Assembly: GCF_006968745.1 (NCBI RefSeq)
Contig: NZ_CP030118.1
Span: 7,026,284-7,090,283, forward strand
DNA: 64,000 nucleotides
From: Brasilonema sennae CENA114
Lineage (GTDB): Bacteria > Cyanobacteriota > Cyanobacteriia > Cyanobacteriales > Nostocaceae
Direction: 5' to 3'
Position numbers and translations under genes: made by a program. Below are positions 18,042-27,527 of this stretch, piece after piece (the first letter of the stretch is position 1; every line of letters starts with the position of its first letter). The notes under the pieces are model-generated. The model was not told the DNA's origin, did no database searches, and saw nothing but the letters and a program-made list of their open reading frames with translations.

Positions 18042-18305
18042 TGGATATAGCGCAATATGGTGAGTCCAGCGCTGCGGGAGGGTCTCCCTCGTGCCGGCTC
18101 TGGCGAACCCTCCGGGTTGCTGTTAAGGATTGATCCTAAACTAGCCCTCCTTAAAAAGGAGGGAACTAAGCCCCTTTTTAAGGGGTTGGGGAATCTTACA
18201 AAACTAAATACCATTAACAGCAACTGTATTGGGGACTCCGAAGTCCCCGTTGTAAGCCCTCAACGGCTTACAGCCCTCTCTCACCTTCTAGCTGTGGGAT
18301 GTGAA
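18042..18305. repeat. repeat-rich convergent intergenic region
   Basis: Contains a GC-rich small repeat (about 18064-18120, GCGCTGCGGGAGGGTCTCCC), a hairpin CCCTCCTT/AAGGAGGG (18145-18163) and another CCCCTTTTTAAGGGG (about 18171-18185). The frame open across it is made of these repeats and is not a gene. The hairpins probably terminate both convergent genes. Confidence 0.6.
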
Positions 18306-21300
18306 TTATCGATATAACCAAACACGCAACAGCGAAAGCAACTGTTCAATGTCTACAGGTTTGGTAATATAATCTGACGCGCCTGCTTCAATACACTTTT
18401 CTCTGTCACCTTGCATTGCCTTTGCCGTGAGTGCGATGATTGGCAGGGATTTAAACTGATTGTTCTGCCGAATTAGGCGCGTTGTTTCGTAACCATCGAT
18501 TTGTGGCATCATAATATCCATCAAAATAACATCAATGTCTGGTGTGTTTTGCAAAACTTCAATGCCATCTCTACCATTTTCGGCATATAAAATCTGCATT
18601 TGATAACGTTCTAGCATGCTCGTGAGGGCAAAGATATTGCGCATATCGTCATCTACGATGAGAACTTTTTTACCCGCAAGTACAGGATCATTGGAATGCA
18701 ACTGTTCTAAGATTTGTCGCTTGGGCGCAGGCAAATTTGCTTGAACTCTATGTAGGAATAAGGCTGTTTCATCAAGAAGACGTTCAGGCGATCGCACATC
18801 TTTTATAATAATCGTCTCTGCCAAGCGCCTCAGTTGAGTGTCTTCTGCCCGACTCAACTCTCTTGCGGTATAAACAATAATTGGTAGTGCTTGACCATTG
18901 GGATGCTGTTTGATTCTTGTGATCAGTTCAAACCCGCTCATGTCAGGCAGACCCAAATCGAGAACGACACAATCATAATACTGGTTTTGTATCGCTTCTA
19001 GCGCCTCGCCAGCAGTTTTCACACCAGTCATAGCAACATCTGTGTTACCAATTAATTCCATAATACTATGGCGTTGATTATCGTCGTCTTCCACAATCAG
19101 CAGATTCTTGACTGGGCGTTCAACAAAACCTTTAATATTGCTGAGTGCTTCAGACAAGACCTCAGTGCTGATGGGCTTTTGCATATAAGCGATTGCACCT
19201 AGTTGTAATCCGCGCTGTCGCCCTTCCTCAACAGTCATGATATGTACTGGAATATGACGGGTGCTTGGATCATGCTTGAGGCGATCCAGTACCGTCCAAC
19301 CATCCATTCCTGGTAGGCGGATATCCAAAATGATCGCTGAAGGCTGAAATTGTTGTGCCAGTGCTAACCCCCCGCTACCATTATGGGCAACAATAACTTT
19401 AAATTCTTGTTGCCGTGCCATGTCTAAAAGGATACGGGCAAAATTGATGTCATCTTCAATTATAAGAAGTATGCGTTCGCCCTTTGGGCGGCTCCCTGCT
19501 GGAGCATCGCCTTGTTCAATATTGCCTCTGTCGTCGGTGAGGGGAGTTAGGGAGTGAGGAAATGAGAGAGTGTTAGCGAAGCGAGGCGTAGGCTGGGAGG
19601 GAGGGAGTAAGGGAGAAAGTTCTAATTTTGAATTGATTTGTTCTGCTTCCTGAGGTAAGTACAGTGTAAAAGTACTACCTTCCCCAAGACGACTGTGAAG
19701 TTTAATTTCTCCACCAAGAAGACGGGTGATTTCGCGACTCACCGATAAGCCTAACCCCGTACCGCCATATCTGCGACTGGTGGTGCCATCAGCTTGTTGA
19801 AACGCCTCGAAAATTATCTTTTGCTTATCTACAGCAATGCCAATGCCCGTATCGCTGACTGCAAATGCTATCACAGTTTGAGCGCGATTCAAACTTTCCT
19901 GGTCATGACTCCACCCTTGTGTTGTCACAAACACCTGCAAGCCGACTTCTCCACGATCTGTAAATTTAAAAGCATTGGCAAGGAGATTTTTTAAAACTTG
20001 TTGTAAACGCTTTGCATCAGTGTAGATGCTTCTTGGCAGTTCGGGGGCGAATTTGATCGTGAAATTCAGCCCTTTATCAATCGCGATTTGTCGAAAAGTT
20101 CGCTCAACGTTTTCTTGCAATTCTGCAAGCAGCATCTGCTCAATGTCAATTGACATTGTTCCAGATTCAATTTTTGCCAAATCCAAAATGTCATTGATCA
20201 GCGTCAAAAGGTCGTTTCCTGACGAGTAGATCGTACGACTATACTCGACTTGTTTAGCTGTGAGATTTTTGTCAACGTTATCTGTGAGCAATTTCGCCAA
20301 AATCAACAAGCTATTTAGCGGTGTGCGTAGTTCATGGGACATGTTCGCCAGAAACTCAGACTTATATTTTGACGAAAGTGCAAGTTGTTCGGCTTGCTCT
20401 TTTAAATCTAGGCTTGCTTGTTCAATTTCATTATTTTTGCGCTCAACTTCTTTGTTTTGCAAAGCTAATAATTCCGATCTTTCTTCTAGTTCAGCGTTCG
20501 TCGCTTGTAATTCTTCTTGCTGTTTTCTCAATAAATCCTCGGAGGACTGGAGCGATTTTGCTTGTTGTTCTAGGCGGTTGTTTGTTTCCCTGAGTTCGCT
20601 TTGCTGACTTTGTAACTCCTGTGCCAAAGACTGGGACTGTTTGAGTAACTCTTCAGTACGCATACTGGCAGCGATGGTGTTTAATACAATCGCGATGCTT
20701 TCGGTAAGTTGGTCGAAGAATGACAAATGAATTTCGTTAAAGCGTCGGAATGAGGCTAGTTCAATCACTGCTGTGACTTGTCCTTCAAATAGGACAGGTA
20801 ACACAACAACATTCAGCGGAGTCGCTTCACCTAAGCCAGAACTAATTTTGATATAGTCGTGCGGTACCTCTGTCAGCAGAATTCGTTCTTTTTCCAAAGC
20901 GCATTGTCCGACCAAACCTTCACCCAACTGAAAGCGGTTTGCAAGATGCTTGCGCTCACGGTAAGCGTAGCTGCTGAGTAATTTTAAGTACTTAATATCT
21001 ACTGTAATATCCATGATAAAAAAGACACCCTGCGAAGCCCCAACCAGCGGTGCTAACTCCGAGAGAATCAGTTTAGACACCGTTTCAAGGTCACGCTGAC
21101 CTTGAAGCATGCGGGTGAACTTGGTTAAGTTAGTTTTCAACCAGTCTTGTTCAGTGTTTTTCTGCGTTGTCTCGCGCAGGTTAGCAATCATTTGGTTGAT
21201 GTAGTCTTTCAGCATGGCGACTTCACCTTGCGCCTCGACGGAAATTGACCGCGTTAAGTCGCCTTTGGTGACAGCAGTTGCGACTTCGGCGATCGCCCGT

Positions 21301-24119
21301 AATTGAGTGGTGAGGGTAGCAGCCAGTTCATTCACGTTGTCGGTCAAATCTTTCCAAGTTCCCGCAGCCCCCGGCACTTTGGCTTGTCCACCCAACTTAC
21401 CTTCAATCCCCACTTCACGTGCTACAGTTGTGACTTGGTTGGCAAACGTCGCCAGAGTACCAATCATCTCATTAATCGTTTCTGCCAAAGTTTCAATTTC
21501 TCCCTTGGCATCTAGCGTGAGTTTCTGTTTCAAGTTACCATTAGCAACCGCCGTCACAACTTTCGCTATACCCCGCACTTGTGCCGTCAAGTTACCCGCC
21601 ATCGAGTTGACATTATCGGTCAAATCTTTCCAGGTACCTGCCACGCCAACAACCTGCGCTTGACCGCCTAATTTCCCTTCAGTGCCGACTTCCCTCGCAA
21701 CTCGCGTCACCTCTGAGGCGAAAGACGAAAGCTGATCCACCATCGTGTTGATAGTGTTTTTCAACTCCAAAATCTCTCCTCTCACATCAACAGTGATTTT
21801 CTTCGAGAGATCACCATTTGCCACCGCCTTTGTGACTTCGGCAATATTCCGCACTTGTGCCGTCAAGTTACCTGCCATCAAGTTGAAGTTGTCGGTCAAA
21901 TCTTTCCAAGTGCCTCCTACGCCTCTGACATAGGCTTGTACACCCAGCTTACCTTCAGTTCCCACTTCCCGCGCAACCCGCGTCACTTCCGATGCGAAGG
22001 AGTTGAGTTGATCCACCATCGTATTGATGGTGTTTTTTAATTCCAGAATTTCACCTTTAACGTCAACAGTGATTTTCTTCGAGAGGTCACCTGTTGCCAC
22101 CGCCGTGGTGACTTCGGCAATATTCCGCACTTGTGCAGTTAAAGAACCCGCCATCGAATTCACACTATCAGTCAAGTCCTTCCAAGTGCCAGCAACGCCT
22201 CGTACTTCTGCTTGCACACCCAGCTTACCTTCAGTTCCCACTTCCCGCGCAACCCGCGTCACTTCCGACGCAAAGGAATTGAGTTGATCCACCATCGTGT
22301 TCACGGTGTTTTTTAACTCCAGAATTTCACCTTTGACATCAACAGTGATTTTCTTGGAGAGGTCACCAGTTGCTACCGCGGTGGTGACTTCAGCGATGTT
22401 TCGCACCTGTGCTGTCAAGGAACCCGCCATGAAGTTGACACTGTCGGTTAAATCTTTCCAAGTGCCAGCAACACCTCTAACATCTGCTTGCACGCCCAGC
22501 TTACCTTCACTGCCCACTTCTGTTGCAACCCGCGTCACTTCCGAAGCAAAAGAGTTGAGTTGATCCACCATAATATTAATAGTGTTTTTCAACTCCAAAA
22601 TTTCCCCTTTCACCTGCACAGTGATTTTCTTAGAAAGATCACCGTTAGCGATCGCCGTCGTCACTTCCGCAATATTCCGTACCTGGGCTGTCAAAGAACC
22701 CGCCATAAAGTTGACGCTGTCGGTCAAGTCCTTCCATGTACCAGCACCACCTTTGACATCTGCTTGTACACCCAGCTTACCTTCGGTTCCCACTTCCCTA
22801 GCAACTCGTGTCACCTCGCTGGCAAAGGAACTGAGTTGATCGACCATTGTATTGATGGTATTTTTCAGTTCTAAAATTTCGCCTTTGACATCAACAGTTA
22901 TTTTCTTCGAGAGGTCACCTGTTGCTACCGCCGTAGTCACTTCGGCAATATTCCGTACCTGCGCTGTCAAGGAACCTGCCATGAAGTTGACGCTGTCGGT
23001 CAAATCTTTCCAAGTTCCTGCAACGCCTCTCACCTCAGCTTGTACGCCCAGCTTTCCTTCTGCACCGACTTCCCTTGCAACCCGCGTCACTTCTCCAGCG
23101 AAGGAACTGAGTTGATCGACCATAATATTGATGGTGTTTTTGAGTTCTAGAATTTCACCTTTAACATCAACAGTGATTTTCTTGGAGAGATCACCATTGG
23201 CGATCGCTGTCGTCACTTCTGCAATGTTTCGTACCTGCGCGGTTAAAGAACCCGCCATCAAGTTCACGTTGTCCGTTAAATCCTTCCAAATCCCAGCAAC
23301 GCCGCGTACTTCTGCTTGCACACCGAGTTTACCTTCGGTTCCCACTTCTCTTGCAACCCGCGTCACCTCAGAAGCAAACGAGTTGAGTTGATCGACCATC
23401 GTGTTGATAGTATTTTTCAACTCCAAAATTTCACCTTTGACATCAACAGTAATTTTCTTGGAGAGATCACCGTTTGCGACTGCTGTTGTCACATCCGCAA
23501 TATTACGAACTTGTGCGGTTAAGTTTCCCGCCATTAAATTCACACTGTCCGTCAAATCCTTCCAAGTTCCAGCCACACCTGGAACTTCTGCTTTCACCCC
23601 CAGCTTACCTTCAGTTCCCACTTCCCTGGCAACTCGTGTGACCTCGCTAGCAAAGGAATTCAACTGACCCACCATTGTATTAACCATTTGGGCAGTTTGG
23701 AGAAATTCTCCTTTGAGGGGTCTACCTTCAATTTCTGGTGCAATCGCTTGAGATAAATCACCATTCGCCACCGCCCGGATCACACGCGCTGTTTCCTCTG
23801 TCGGCTGAACCAAATCTGTCACCAGGGTGTTGACAGAATCAACACAAACTGACCAAGAACCACGAACATTTCCTAAAGAGGCGCGTTCACTAATTTTGCC
23901 ATCTTTACCAACAACATGACTAATCCTCTGTAGCTCTGTTGTTAGCCGCTCATTTTGTTCAATAATATCGTTGAGCGTATCGGCTATTTTTCCTGCCATA
24001 CCAGTTTGGTCTATGGGCATACGGGCAGAAAAGTCACCTTTTTTAACAGCTACCAGCGTTTTCAGCAGCTGTTTTAAATCTAAATTATCGCTTTCTTTGG
24101 TTAACTGTTCAGTGGACAT
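18306..24119 (-). CDS. poly-HAMP hybrid histidine kinase with three receiver domains
   Basis: 1937 residues, no transmembrane segment, so cytoplasmic. About residues 12-960: eleven HAMP-type units, the central ones in near-identical 92-residue repeats (DLTDSVN.MAG.LTAQVRNIAE then GDLSKKITVDVKGEILELKN). About 1025-1165: GAF domain. About 1165-1250: coiled coil. HisKA with FLANMSHELRTPLNS (phospho-acceptor His near 1262), then HATPase (TDTGIGIAVDKQKIIFEAFQ; GGTGLGLSVS). Three receiver domains follow: VIVAHNG/ILDIRLPGMDG, VVLDLGLPDMSG and LMDIMMPQIDG, each with its acidic pocket and phospho-Asp. A 30 bp repeat inserted in frame lies in the linker before receiver 1. Poly-HAMP kinases in fungi sense osmotic or mechanical stress; the signal here is unknown. 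Confidence 0.93.
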   Translation of the reverse strand: MSTEQLTKESDNLDLKQLLKTLVAVKKGDFSARMPIDQTGMAGKIADTLNDIIEQNERLTTELQRISHVVGKDGKISERASLGNVRGSWSVCVDSVNTLVTDLVQPTEETARVIRAVANGDLSQAIAPEIEGRPLKGEFLQTAQMVNTMVGQLNSFASEVTRVAREVGTEGKLGVKAEVPGVAGTWKDLTDSVNLMAGNLTAQVRNIADVTTAVANGDLSKKITVDVKGEILELKNTINTMVDQLNSFASEVTRVAREVGTEGKLGVQAEVRGVAGIWKDLTDNVNLMAGSLTAQVRNIAEVTTAIANGDLSKKITVDVKGEILELKNTINIMVDQLSSFAGEVTRVAREVGAEGKLGVQAEVRGVAGTWKDLTDSVNFMAGSLTAQVRNIAEVTTAVATGDLSKKITVDVKGEILELKNTINTMVDQLSSFASEVTRVAREVGTEGKLGVQADVKGGAGTWKDLTDSVNFMAGSLTAQVRNIAEVTTAIANGDLSKKITVQVKGEILELKNTINIMVDQLNSFASEVTRVATEVGSEGKLGVQADVRGVAGTWKDLTDSVNFMAGSLTAQVRNIAEVTTAVATGDLSKKITVDVKGEILELKNTVNTMVDQLNSFASEVTRVAREVGTEGKLGVQAEVRGVAGTWKDLTDSVNSMAGSLTAQVRNIAEVTTAVATGDLSKKITVDVKGEILELKNTINTMVDQLNSFASEVTRVAREVGTEGKLGVQAYVRGVGGTWKDLTDNFNLMAGNLTAQVRNIAEVTKAVANGDLSKKITVDVRGEILELKNTINTMVDQLSSFASEVTRVAREVGTEGKLGGQAQVVGVAGTWKDLTDNVNSMAGNLTAQVRGIAKVVTAVANGNLKQKLTLDAKGEIETLAETINEMIGTLATFANQVTTVAREVGIEGKLGGQAKVPGAAGTWKDLTDNVNELAATLTTQLRAIAEVATAVTKGDLTRSISVEAQGEVAMLKDYINQMIANLRETTQKNTEQDWLKTNLTKFTRMLQGQRDLETVSKLILSELAPLVGASQGVFFIMDITVDIKYLKLLSSYAYRERKHLANRFQLGEGLVGQCALEKERILLTEVPHDYIKISSGLGEATPLNVVVLPVLFEGQVTAVIELASFRRFNEIHLSFFDQLTESIAIVLNTIAASMRTEELLKQSQSLAQELQSQQSELRETNNRLEQQAKSLQSSEDLLRKQQEELQATNAELEERSELLALQNKEVERKNNEIEQASLDLKEQAEQLALSSKYKSEFLANMSHELRTPLNSLLILAKLLTDNVDKNLTAKQVEYSRTIYSSGNDLLTLINDILDLAKIESGTMSIDIEQMLLAELQENVERTFRQIAIDKGLNFTIKFAPELPRSIYTDAKRLQQVLKNLLANAFKFTDRGEVGLQVFVTTQGWSHDQESLNRAQTVIAFAVSDTGIGIAVDKQKIIFEAFQQADGTTSRRYGGTGLGLSVSREITRLLGGEIKLHSRLGEGSTFTLYLPQEAEQINSKLELSPLLPPSQPTPRFANTLSFPHSLTPLTDDRGNIEQGDAPAGSRPKGERILLIIEDDINFARILLDMARQQEFKVIVAHNGSGGLALAQQFQPSAIILDIRLPGMDGWTVLDRLKHDPSTRHIPVHIMTVEEGRQRGLQLGAIAYMQKPISTEVLSEALSNIKGFVERPVKNLLIVEDDDNQRHSIMELIGNTDVAMTGVKTAGEALEAIQNQYYDCVVLDLGLPDMSGFELITRIKQHPNGQALPIIVYTARELSRAEDTQLRRLAETIIIKDVRSPERLLDETALFLHRVQANLPAPKRQILEQLHSNDPVLAGKKVLIVDDDMRNIFALTSMLERYQMQILYAENGRDGIEVLQNTPDIDVILMDIMMPQIDGYETTRLIRQNNQFKSLPIIALTAKAMQGDREKCIEAGASDYITKPVDIEQLLSLLRVWLYR
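19476..19505 (-). repeat. 30 bp small repeat inserted in frame at a HIP1 site
   Basis: On the coding strand the sequence reads GGCGAT, then 30 bases (starting GCTCCAGCAGGGAGC), then CGCATACTT. Removing the 30 bases restores GGCGATCGCATACTT with an intact HIP1 octamer and the expected start of receiver domain 1 (DRILLI). It adds ten residues (APAGSRPKGE). Confidence 0.75.
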
Positions 24120-24392
24120 AGTGGCGGGCCAAGAATATCTATATTAATTATCTTTGCTATTGCTTGCTATCAGTTCCAATTGCGTTCTTTACACAAAAGG
24201 CATACCAAATTATGACGCAAAAAAGAAACTTTGGTCTTCAATAACAAGTTGTGCCAAAGAATATGTCGTATAAAATATAACTAATTTTAAACACTTTCAA
24301 AAAAATATTCTAAAAATCTATCTGAGGGATGAAAAGCATCGATCAGTCCGCTGAATTATTTATAATTCCTGCCTTCTTTCACCTTAACCCTA
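24120..24392. other. divergent intergenic region between hybrid kinase and Ser/Thr kinase
   Basis: AT-rich, no gene. It should hold the promoter of the hybrid kinase. The right end grades into the leader shared with the second Ser/Thr kinase. Confidence 0.4.
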
Positions 24393-24462
24393 GGCAACTG
24401 TACACTGTCCTATTGGGCTGCGTTATATTCTATCCGAGTGAGAACTGGGATAATGGAGCATG
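24393..24462 (+). promoter_or_regulatory. leader shared with the kinase at 59324, copy 1
   Basis: About 70 bp immediately before the kinase ATG match 59254-59323 with about five substitutions. Common segments include GGCAACTGTACACTGTCC, GGGCTGCGTTATATTCTATC and ATAATGGAGCATGAC. The GGAG before the ATG is the Shine-Dalgarno. Conservation of leader and coding start shows a common origin and suggests shared control. Confidence 0.7.
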
Positions 24463-25794
24463 ACAAATAAGCTGCTTAACAATCGCTATCAAATTATCCA
24501 AGTACTAGGTGCGGGTGGATTTGGTGAAACTTTTTTGGCGGAAGATATACATATGCCTTCTCGCCGTCGCTGCGTGATTAAGCAACTCAAACCGATTCAC
24601 AATAACCCCCAGATTTATCAACTAGTACAACAGAGATTTCAACGCGAAGCAGCGATATTAGAACAGCTAGGTGGAAGCAGTGATCAAATACCAGCTTTAT
24701 ACGCTTATTTTCAGTTAGATGAGCTATTCTACTTAGTTCAGGAGTATATTGAAGGCGATACGCTGACAACTAAACTCAGACAGCAGGGAGTATTTGGTGA
24801 AAATACTGTCCGGGAATTATTGGTAACTTTATTACCTGTACTGGAGTACATCCACTCAAAGGGCATTGTCCACCGTGATATCAAACCAGATAACATTATT
24901 TTGCGCTCATCAGATCAAAAACCAGTGCTGATTGATTTTGGTGCTGTACGGGAAACAATGGGTACAGTCATCAATTCTCAAGGGAGTCTTACTAGCTCAA
25001 TTATCATTGGAACTCTTGGATATATGCCTAGCGAGCAGGCAATGGGTAGACCAGTTTATGTTAGTGATCTGTATAGTTTAGGCATGACTATTATTTATCT
25101 GCTGACAGGGAAATACCCGCAAGAACTGGAAACAGATCCACACACTGGAGAAATTGTTTGGCGCTCTTATGCTTTGAATATTAGCTCAACGATCGCATCT
25201 GTTATTGATAAAGCAATTGCTTACCATCCACGGGATAGGTTTGCCAGTGCTAGAGAAATGTTGCAAGCTTGTGCCGGAATAGCAAATACAATTTTACCGA
25301 CACAACCGCCTTCTACTCAACCATCTGTCCGTACGCCATCTCCTGAGGCTGTTGTCTCGACACCTTCTAGAGAGCGCAATCCTGCTCACAATAATATTGT
25401 CATAGGAAGTGCAATTGCAACTGGGTTAATCGGTATATCTGTAATTATTGGTCTTGTGTTAACAAAATCTTCTCAACCATTTCCACAACAGCCAGTGGTA
25501 AAACAAACTCCAAATGATTCTTCTTGGCTTTCTCAAAGAACTGTAACAGATGCAGATTTAGAAGGTAAAAGCGGTTTCGAGCTTGATGTTATGCGAAATT
25601 CAATTTTTGCACGTCACGGTCGTCGTTTTGACACTACTGGCTTACAACAGTATTTTGATAAACAGCCGTGGTATCGACCTCTGTATTCACCAAAAGATTT
25701 TCCAACTAGCTTGCTCTCAAGTACAGAGCAGTGGAATGTAGAATATATTGCAGAATATCAAGACCGTTACAACCGCAGATATTTTCAGAAATGA
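24460..25794 (+). CDS. Ser/Thr protein kinase with YARHG domain
   Basis: 444 residues. Kinase domain at about 8-270: glycine loop LGAGGFGETFLA, Lys in CVIKQLKP, catalytic loop HRDIKPDNI, DFG (IDFGAVRE), APE-like MPSEQA. A Ser/Pro linker, one transmembrane helix (about 309-330, SAIATGLIGISVIIGLVL), then an extracytoplasmic YARHG domain (VMRNSIFARHGRRF ... QPWYRP). YARHG domains are thought to bind cell-wall or other external ligands. It is closely paralogous to the kinase at 59321-61405 over the first 270 residues but has a different C-terminus. It converges on the FHA/vWA/AAA module, a potential phospho-partner set. Confidence 0.93.
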   Translation: MTNKLLNNRYQIIQVLGAGGFGETFLAEDIHMPSRRRCVIKQLKPIHNNPQIYQLVQQRFQREAAILEQLGGSSDQIPALYAYFQLDELFYLVQEYIEGDTLTTKLRQQGVFGENTVRELLVTLLPVLEYIHSKGIVHRDIKPDNIILRSSDQKPVLIDFGAVRETMGTVINSQGSLTSSIIIGTLGYMPSEQAMGRPVYVSDLYSLGMTIIYLLTGKYPQELETDPHTGEIVWRSYALNISSTIASVIDKAIAYHPRDRFASAREMLQACAGIANTILPTQPPSTQPSVRTPSPEAVVSTPSRERNPAHNNIVIGSAIATGLIGISVIIGLVLTKSSQPFPQQPVVKQTPNDSSWLSQRTVTDADLEGKSGFELDVMRNSIFARHGRRFDTTGLQQYFDKQPWYRPLYSPKDFPTSLLSSTEQWNVEYIAEYQDRYNRRYFQK

Positions 25795-25899
25795 GAGCAA
25801 AAAGCCAAAAACTCTTTCTTTAAGCCTTGCCCTTTAACTTTTTCCCAAGGAGCATTTGTAAATTAAGTTGTGCTTATCCGAACCGTATTAACACTACTC

Positions 25900-26304
25900 C
25901 TATTGAGTAACAATAATTGCCAACTCTAGATTGCCAAGTCGGATTTGACTACCCACTGTGAGCACAACGGGGACTGAGGGCTGATTGGCAGACTGGGGAA
26001 TAAGTTGCTGTCCATTGACAAACGTACCATTGCGGCTGTGAAGGTCGATAATCTGAAGTTTATTGTTAGCCCACTGGATGACAGCATGGTAACGCGAAAT
26101 TGTCCCAGGAATGGTTAACTCATAGGTACTCAGATCAATGTCAACAGTAATGTGAGGGAGATGACTACGCCCAATCAGCGATCGCAACCGATTCAGAGAA
26201 AAGGACTCGTTGGCTTTGGGACCGTTGAAGATAAACAAATAGGTTGTCTCAGGGTTAAGTTGAGCTAACCCAGGGATTGGATCGTAACCAAAGCCACCAG
26301 TCAT
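25900..26304 (-). CDS. FHA-domain phosphothreonine-binding protein
   Basis: 134 residues from the ATG at 26304, which overlaps the vWA stop as TGATG; an in-frame GTG at 26307 is the alternative. The FHA fold fills about residues 40-130: LIGRS, then GTISRYHAVIQW, then DLHSRNGTFVNGQ, with the conserved Arg, Ser-Arg-x-His and Asn-Gly elements that read phosphothreonine. No other domain. Last gene of a tightly coupled AAA-vWA-FHA operon and therefore a likely sensor of a Ser/Thr kinase; kinases lie on both sides (24460 and 34133). Confidence 0.9.
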   Translation of the reverse strand: MTGGFGYDPIPGLAQLNPETTYLFIFNGPKANESFSLNRLRSLIGRSHLPHITVDIDLSTYELTIPGTISRYHAVIQWANNKLQIIDLHSRNGTFVNGQQLIPQSANQPSVPVVLTVGSQIRLGNLELAIIVTQ

Positions 26305-27524
26305 CACAAATCTCCCAATTCACGAGATGCTCTGAGCAAGCCTGTTGCTTGATGGGCGCTAAGTTTGCCTGTTTTATAAAGATTATCCAGTTGCTGTGTT
26401 ACCTCTGCCGCAATGGTTATCTGCCCAGATTTGAGAGCAGCCGCTTGGATGTGGCTTAGTAGTTCCACAGTTTGTAGAGGATCGTCCACATCTGCCAGTT
26501 CTGTGGTGAAGCGATTGATGTCCCAACAAAGGCGATCGCGATCTACTTCCAGATTAATTTGTTGTGCCTCTCGATAAGAGGGAGTAAATTGCAAGGCAGC
26601 TTGAGTCGTAACGGTTCCAAAATCTAATGTCTGCAACTGAATTTGTGCAATTGTGTAAGTACCGCTTAGTTGAGTTGCGTTCAAGGCAGACACCTCCAAT
26701 GCCAACAGCACATCTGTTGAGGTATCTGCTCGCAGGTTGTGGATGATAATTCCTGGGGAAGCAGTTTCCCCCAAAGGGAGGTAATGAGGACGAAACTGGC
26801 AACAGCTTTTGAGCGTGACTCCAGACGCTAGGTCTAGTTTGAGGATAACATTTTCAACTGCAACCATTTGTACTGCCTGTAAACGTTCTTGTAATTGGGT
26901 TGCAAGCAGTGTAGGGTTATCAGCATACATAAACGTACCTCGCCCGCGATCGCTAAGGCTAACCAAAAATGCTGTATTGAAGTGTGCAGCATCTCCCAAG
27001 CCTACCGTAGAAAGTGTAATGCCATCCACTGCCATCGTCTGTGCTTGCTCAATCAGTGGGTAGAGATCCTCTAAAATCTCTCCTTGATCAGTAGTTGGAT
27101 GCCCATCTGTAATCAGAATTCCTACCCTTGCTCCGCCCGATCGCACTAAGGCAGACCGAATCCAGGAAAGAGCCAGGTCAGTTCGGGTAACTCCTTCAGG
27201 AACCAGGGTATCCAAAACAGCTTGGAGGTTGTCAAGTTGATTATTATGAAAATTATGCTCAACAGGAGTGACCCAGTCCGCAAATCCTGCCAGGGACAGG
27301 CGATCGCCTGACCGTAACTGCGCGACTAATTGCTGACAGGCTGCTTTCGCCCTTTCCCATTTTTCACCCTGCATCGAAGCGCTGGTATCCATAGCAACTG
27401 CCAATTGCAAAGGTAAGGTTTGGGTGCGATTTTCCTCAGCTACGATCCGAACTCGTAAAATATGCTCCGAGAGTTGTGAACTGATTTTAGCAGGGCGATC
27501 CCAAGCAAGTTGCAAATTGAACAT
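26304..27524 (-). CDS. von Willebrand factor A domain protein
   Basis: 406 residues. vWA domain at about 38-225 with an intact MIDAS: DTSAS (Asp46, Ser48, Ser50), the Thr in GVTRTDLAL and ILITDGHPT. A beta-rich C-terminal region follows (about 230-400) ending in a helical tail. No signal peptide, so cytosolic. Begins 3 bp after the AAA+ gene and overlaps the FHA gene. vWA proteins paired with AAA+ ATPases (MoxR, CbbX-like, ClpB-like) act as metal-dependent adaptors in assembly or remodelling machines; that role is inferred here. Confidence 0.9.
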   Translation of the reverse strand: MFNLQLAWDRPAKISSQLSEHILRVRIVAEENRTQTLPLQLAVAMDTSASMQGEKWERAKAACQQLVAQLRSGDRLSLAGFADWVTPVEHNFHNNQLDNLQAVLDTLVPEGVTRTDLALSWIRSALVRSGGARVGILITDGHPTTDQGEILEDLYPLIEQAQTMAVDGITLSTVGLGDAAHFNTAFLVSLSDRGRGTFMYADNPTLLATQLQERLQAVQMVAVENVILKLDLASGVTLKSCCQFRPHYLPLGETASPGIIIHNLRADTSTDVLLALEVSALNATQLSGTYTIAQIQLQTLDFGTVTTQAALQFTPSYREAQQINLEVDRDRLCWDINRFTTELADVDDPLQTVELLSHIQAAALKSGQITIAAEVTQQLDNLYKTGKLSAHQATGLLRASRELGDL

Positions 27525-27527
27525 GGC

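Noticed and set aside
18057..18317. 86-codon plus-strand frame after the beta-helix gene
   Set aside because: It consists of dispersed-repeat and hairpin sequence and overlaps the end of the hybrid kinase; no Shine-Dalgarno.
21250..23700. Several overlapping plus-strand open frames of about 85 codons each at 276 bp spacing
   Set aside because: They are antisense images of the HAMP repeats; periodicity and sequence follow the minus-strand kinase.
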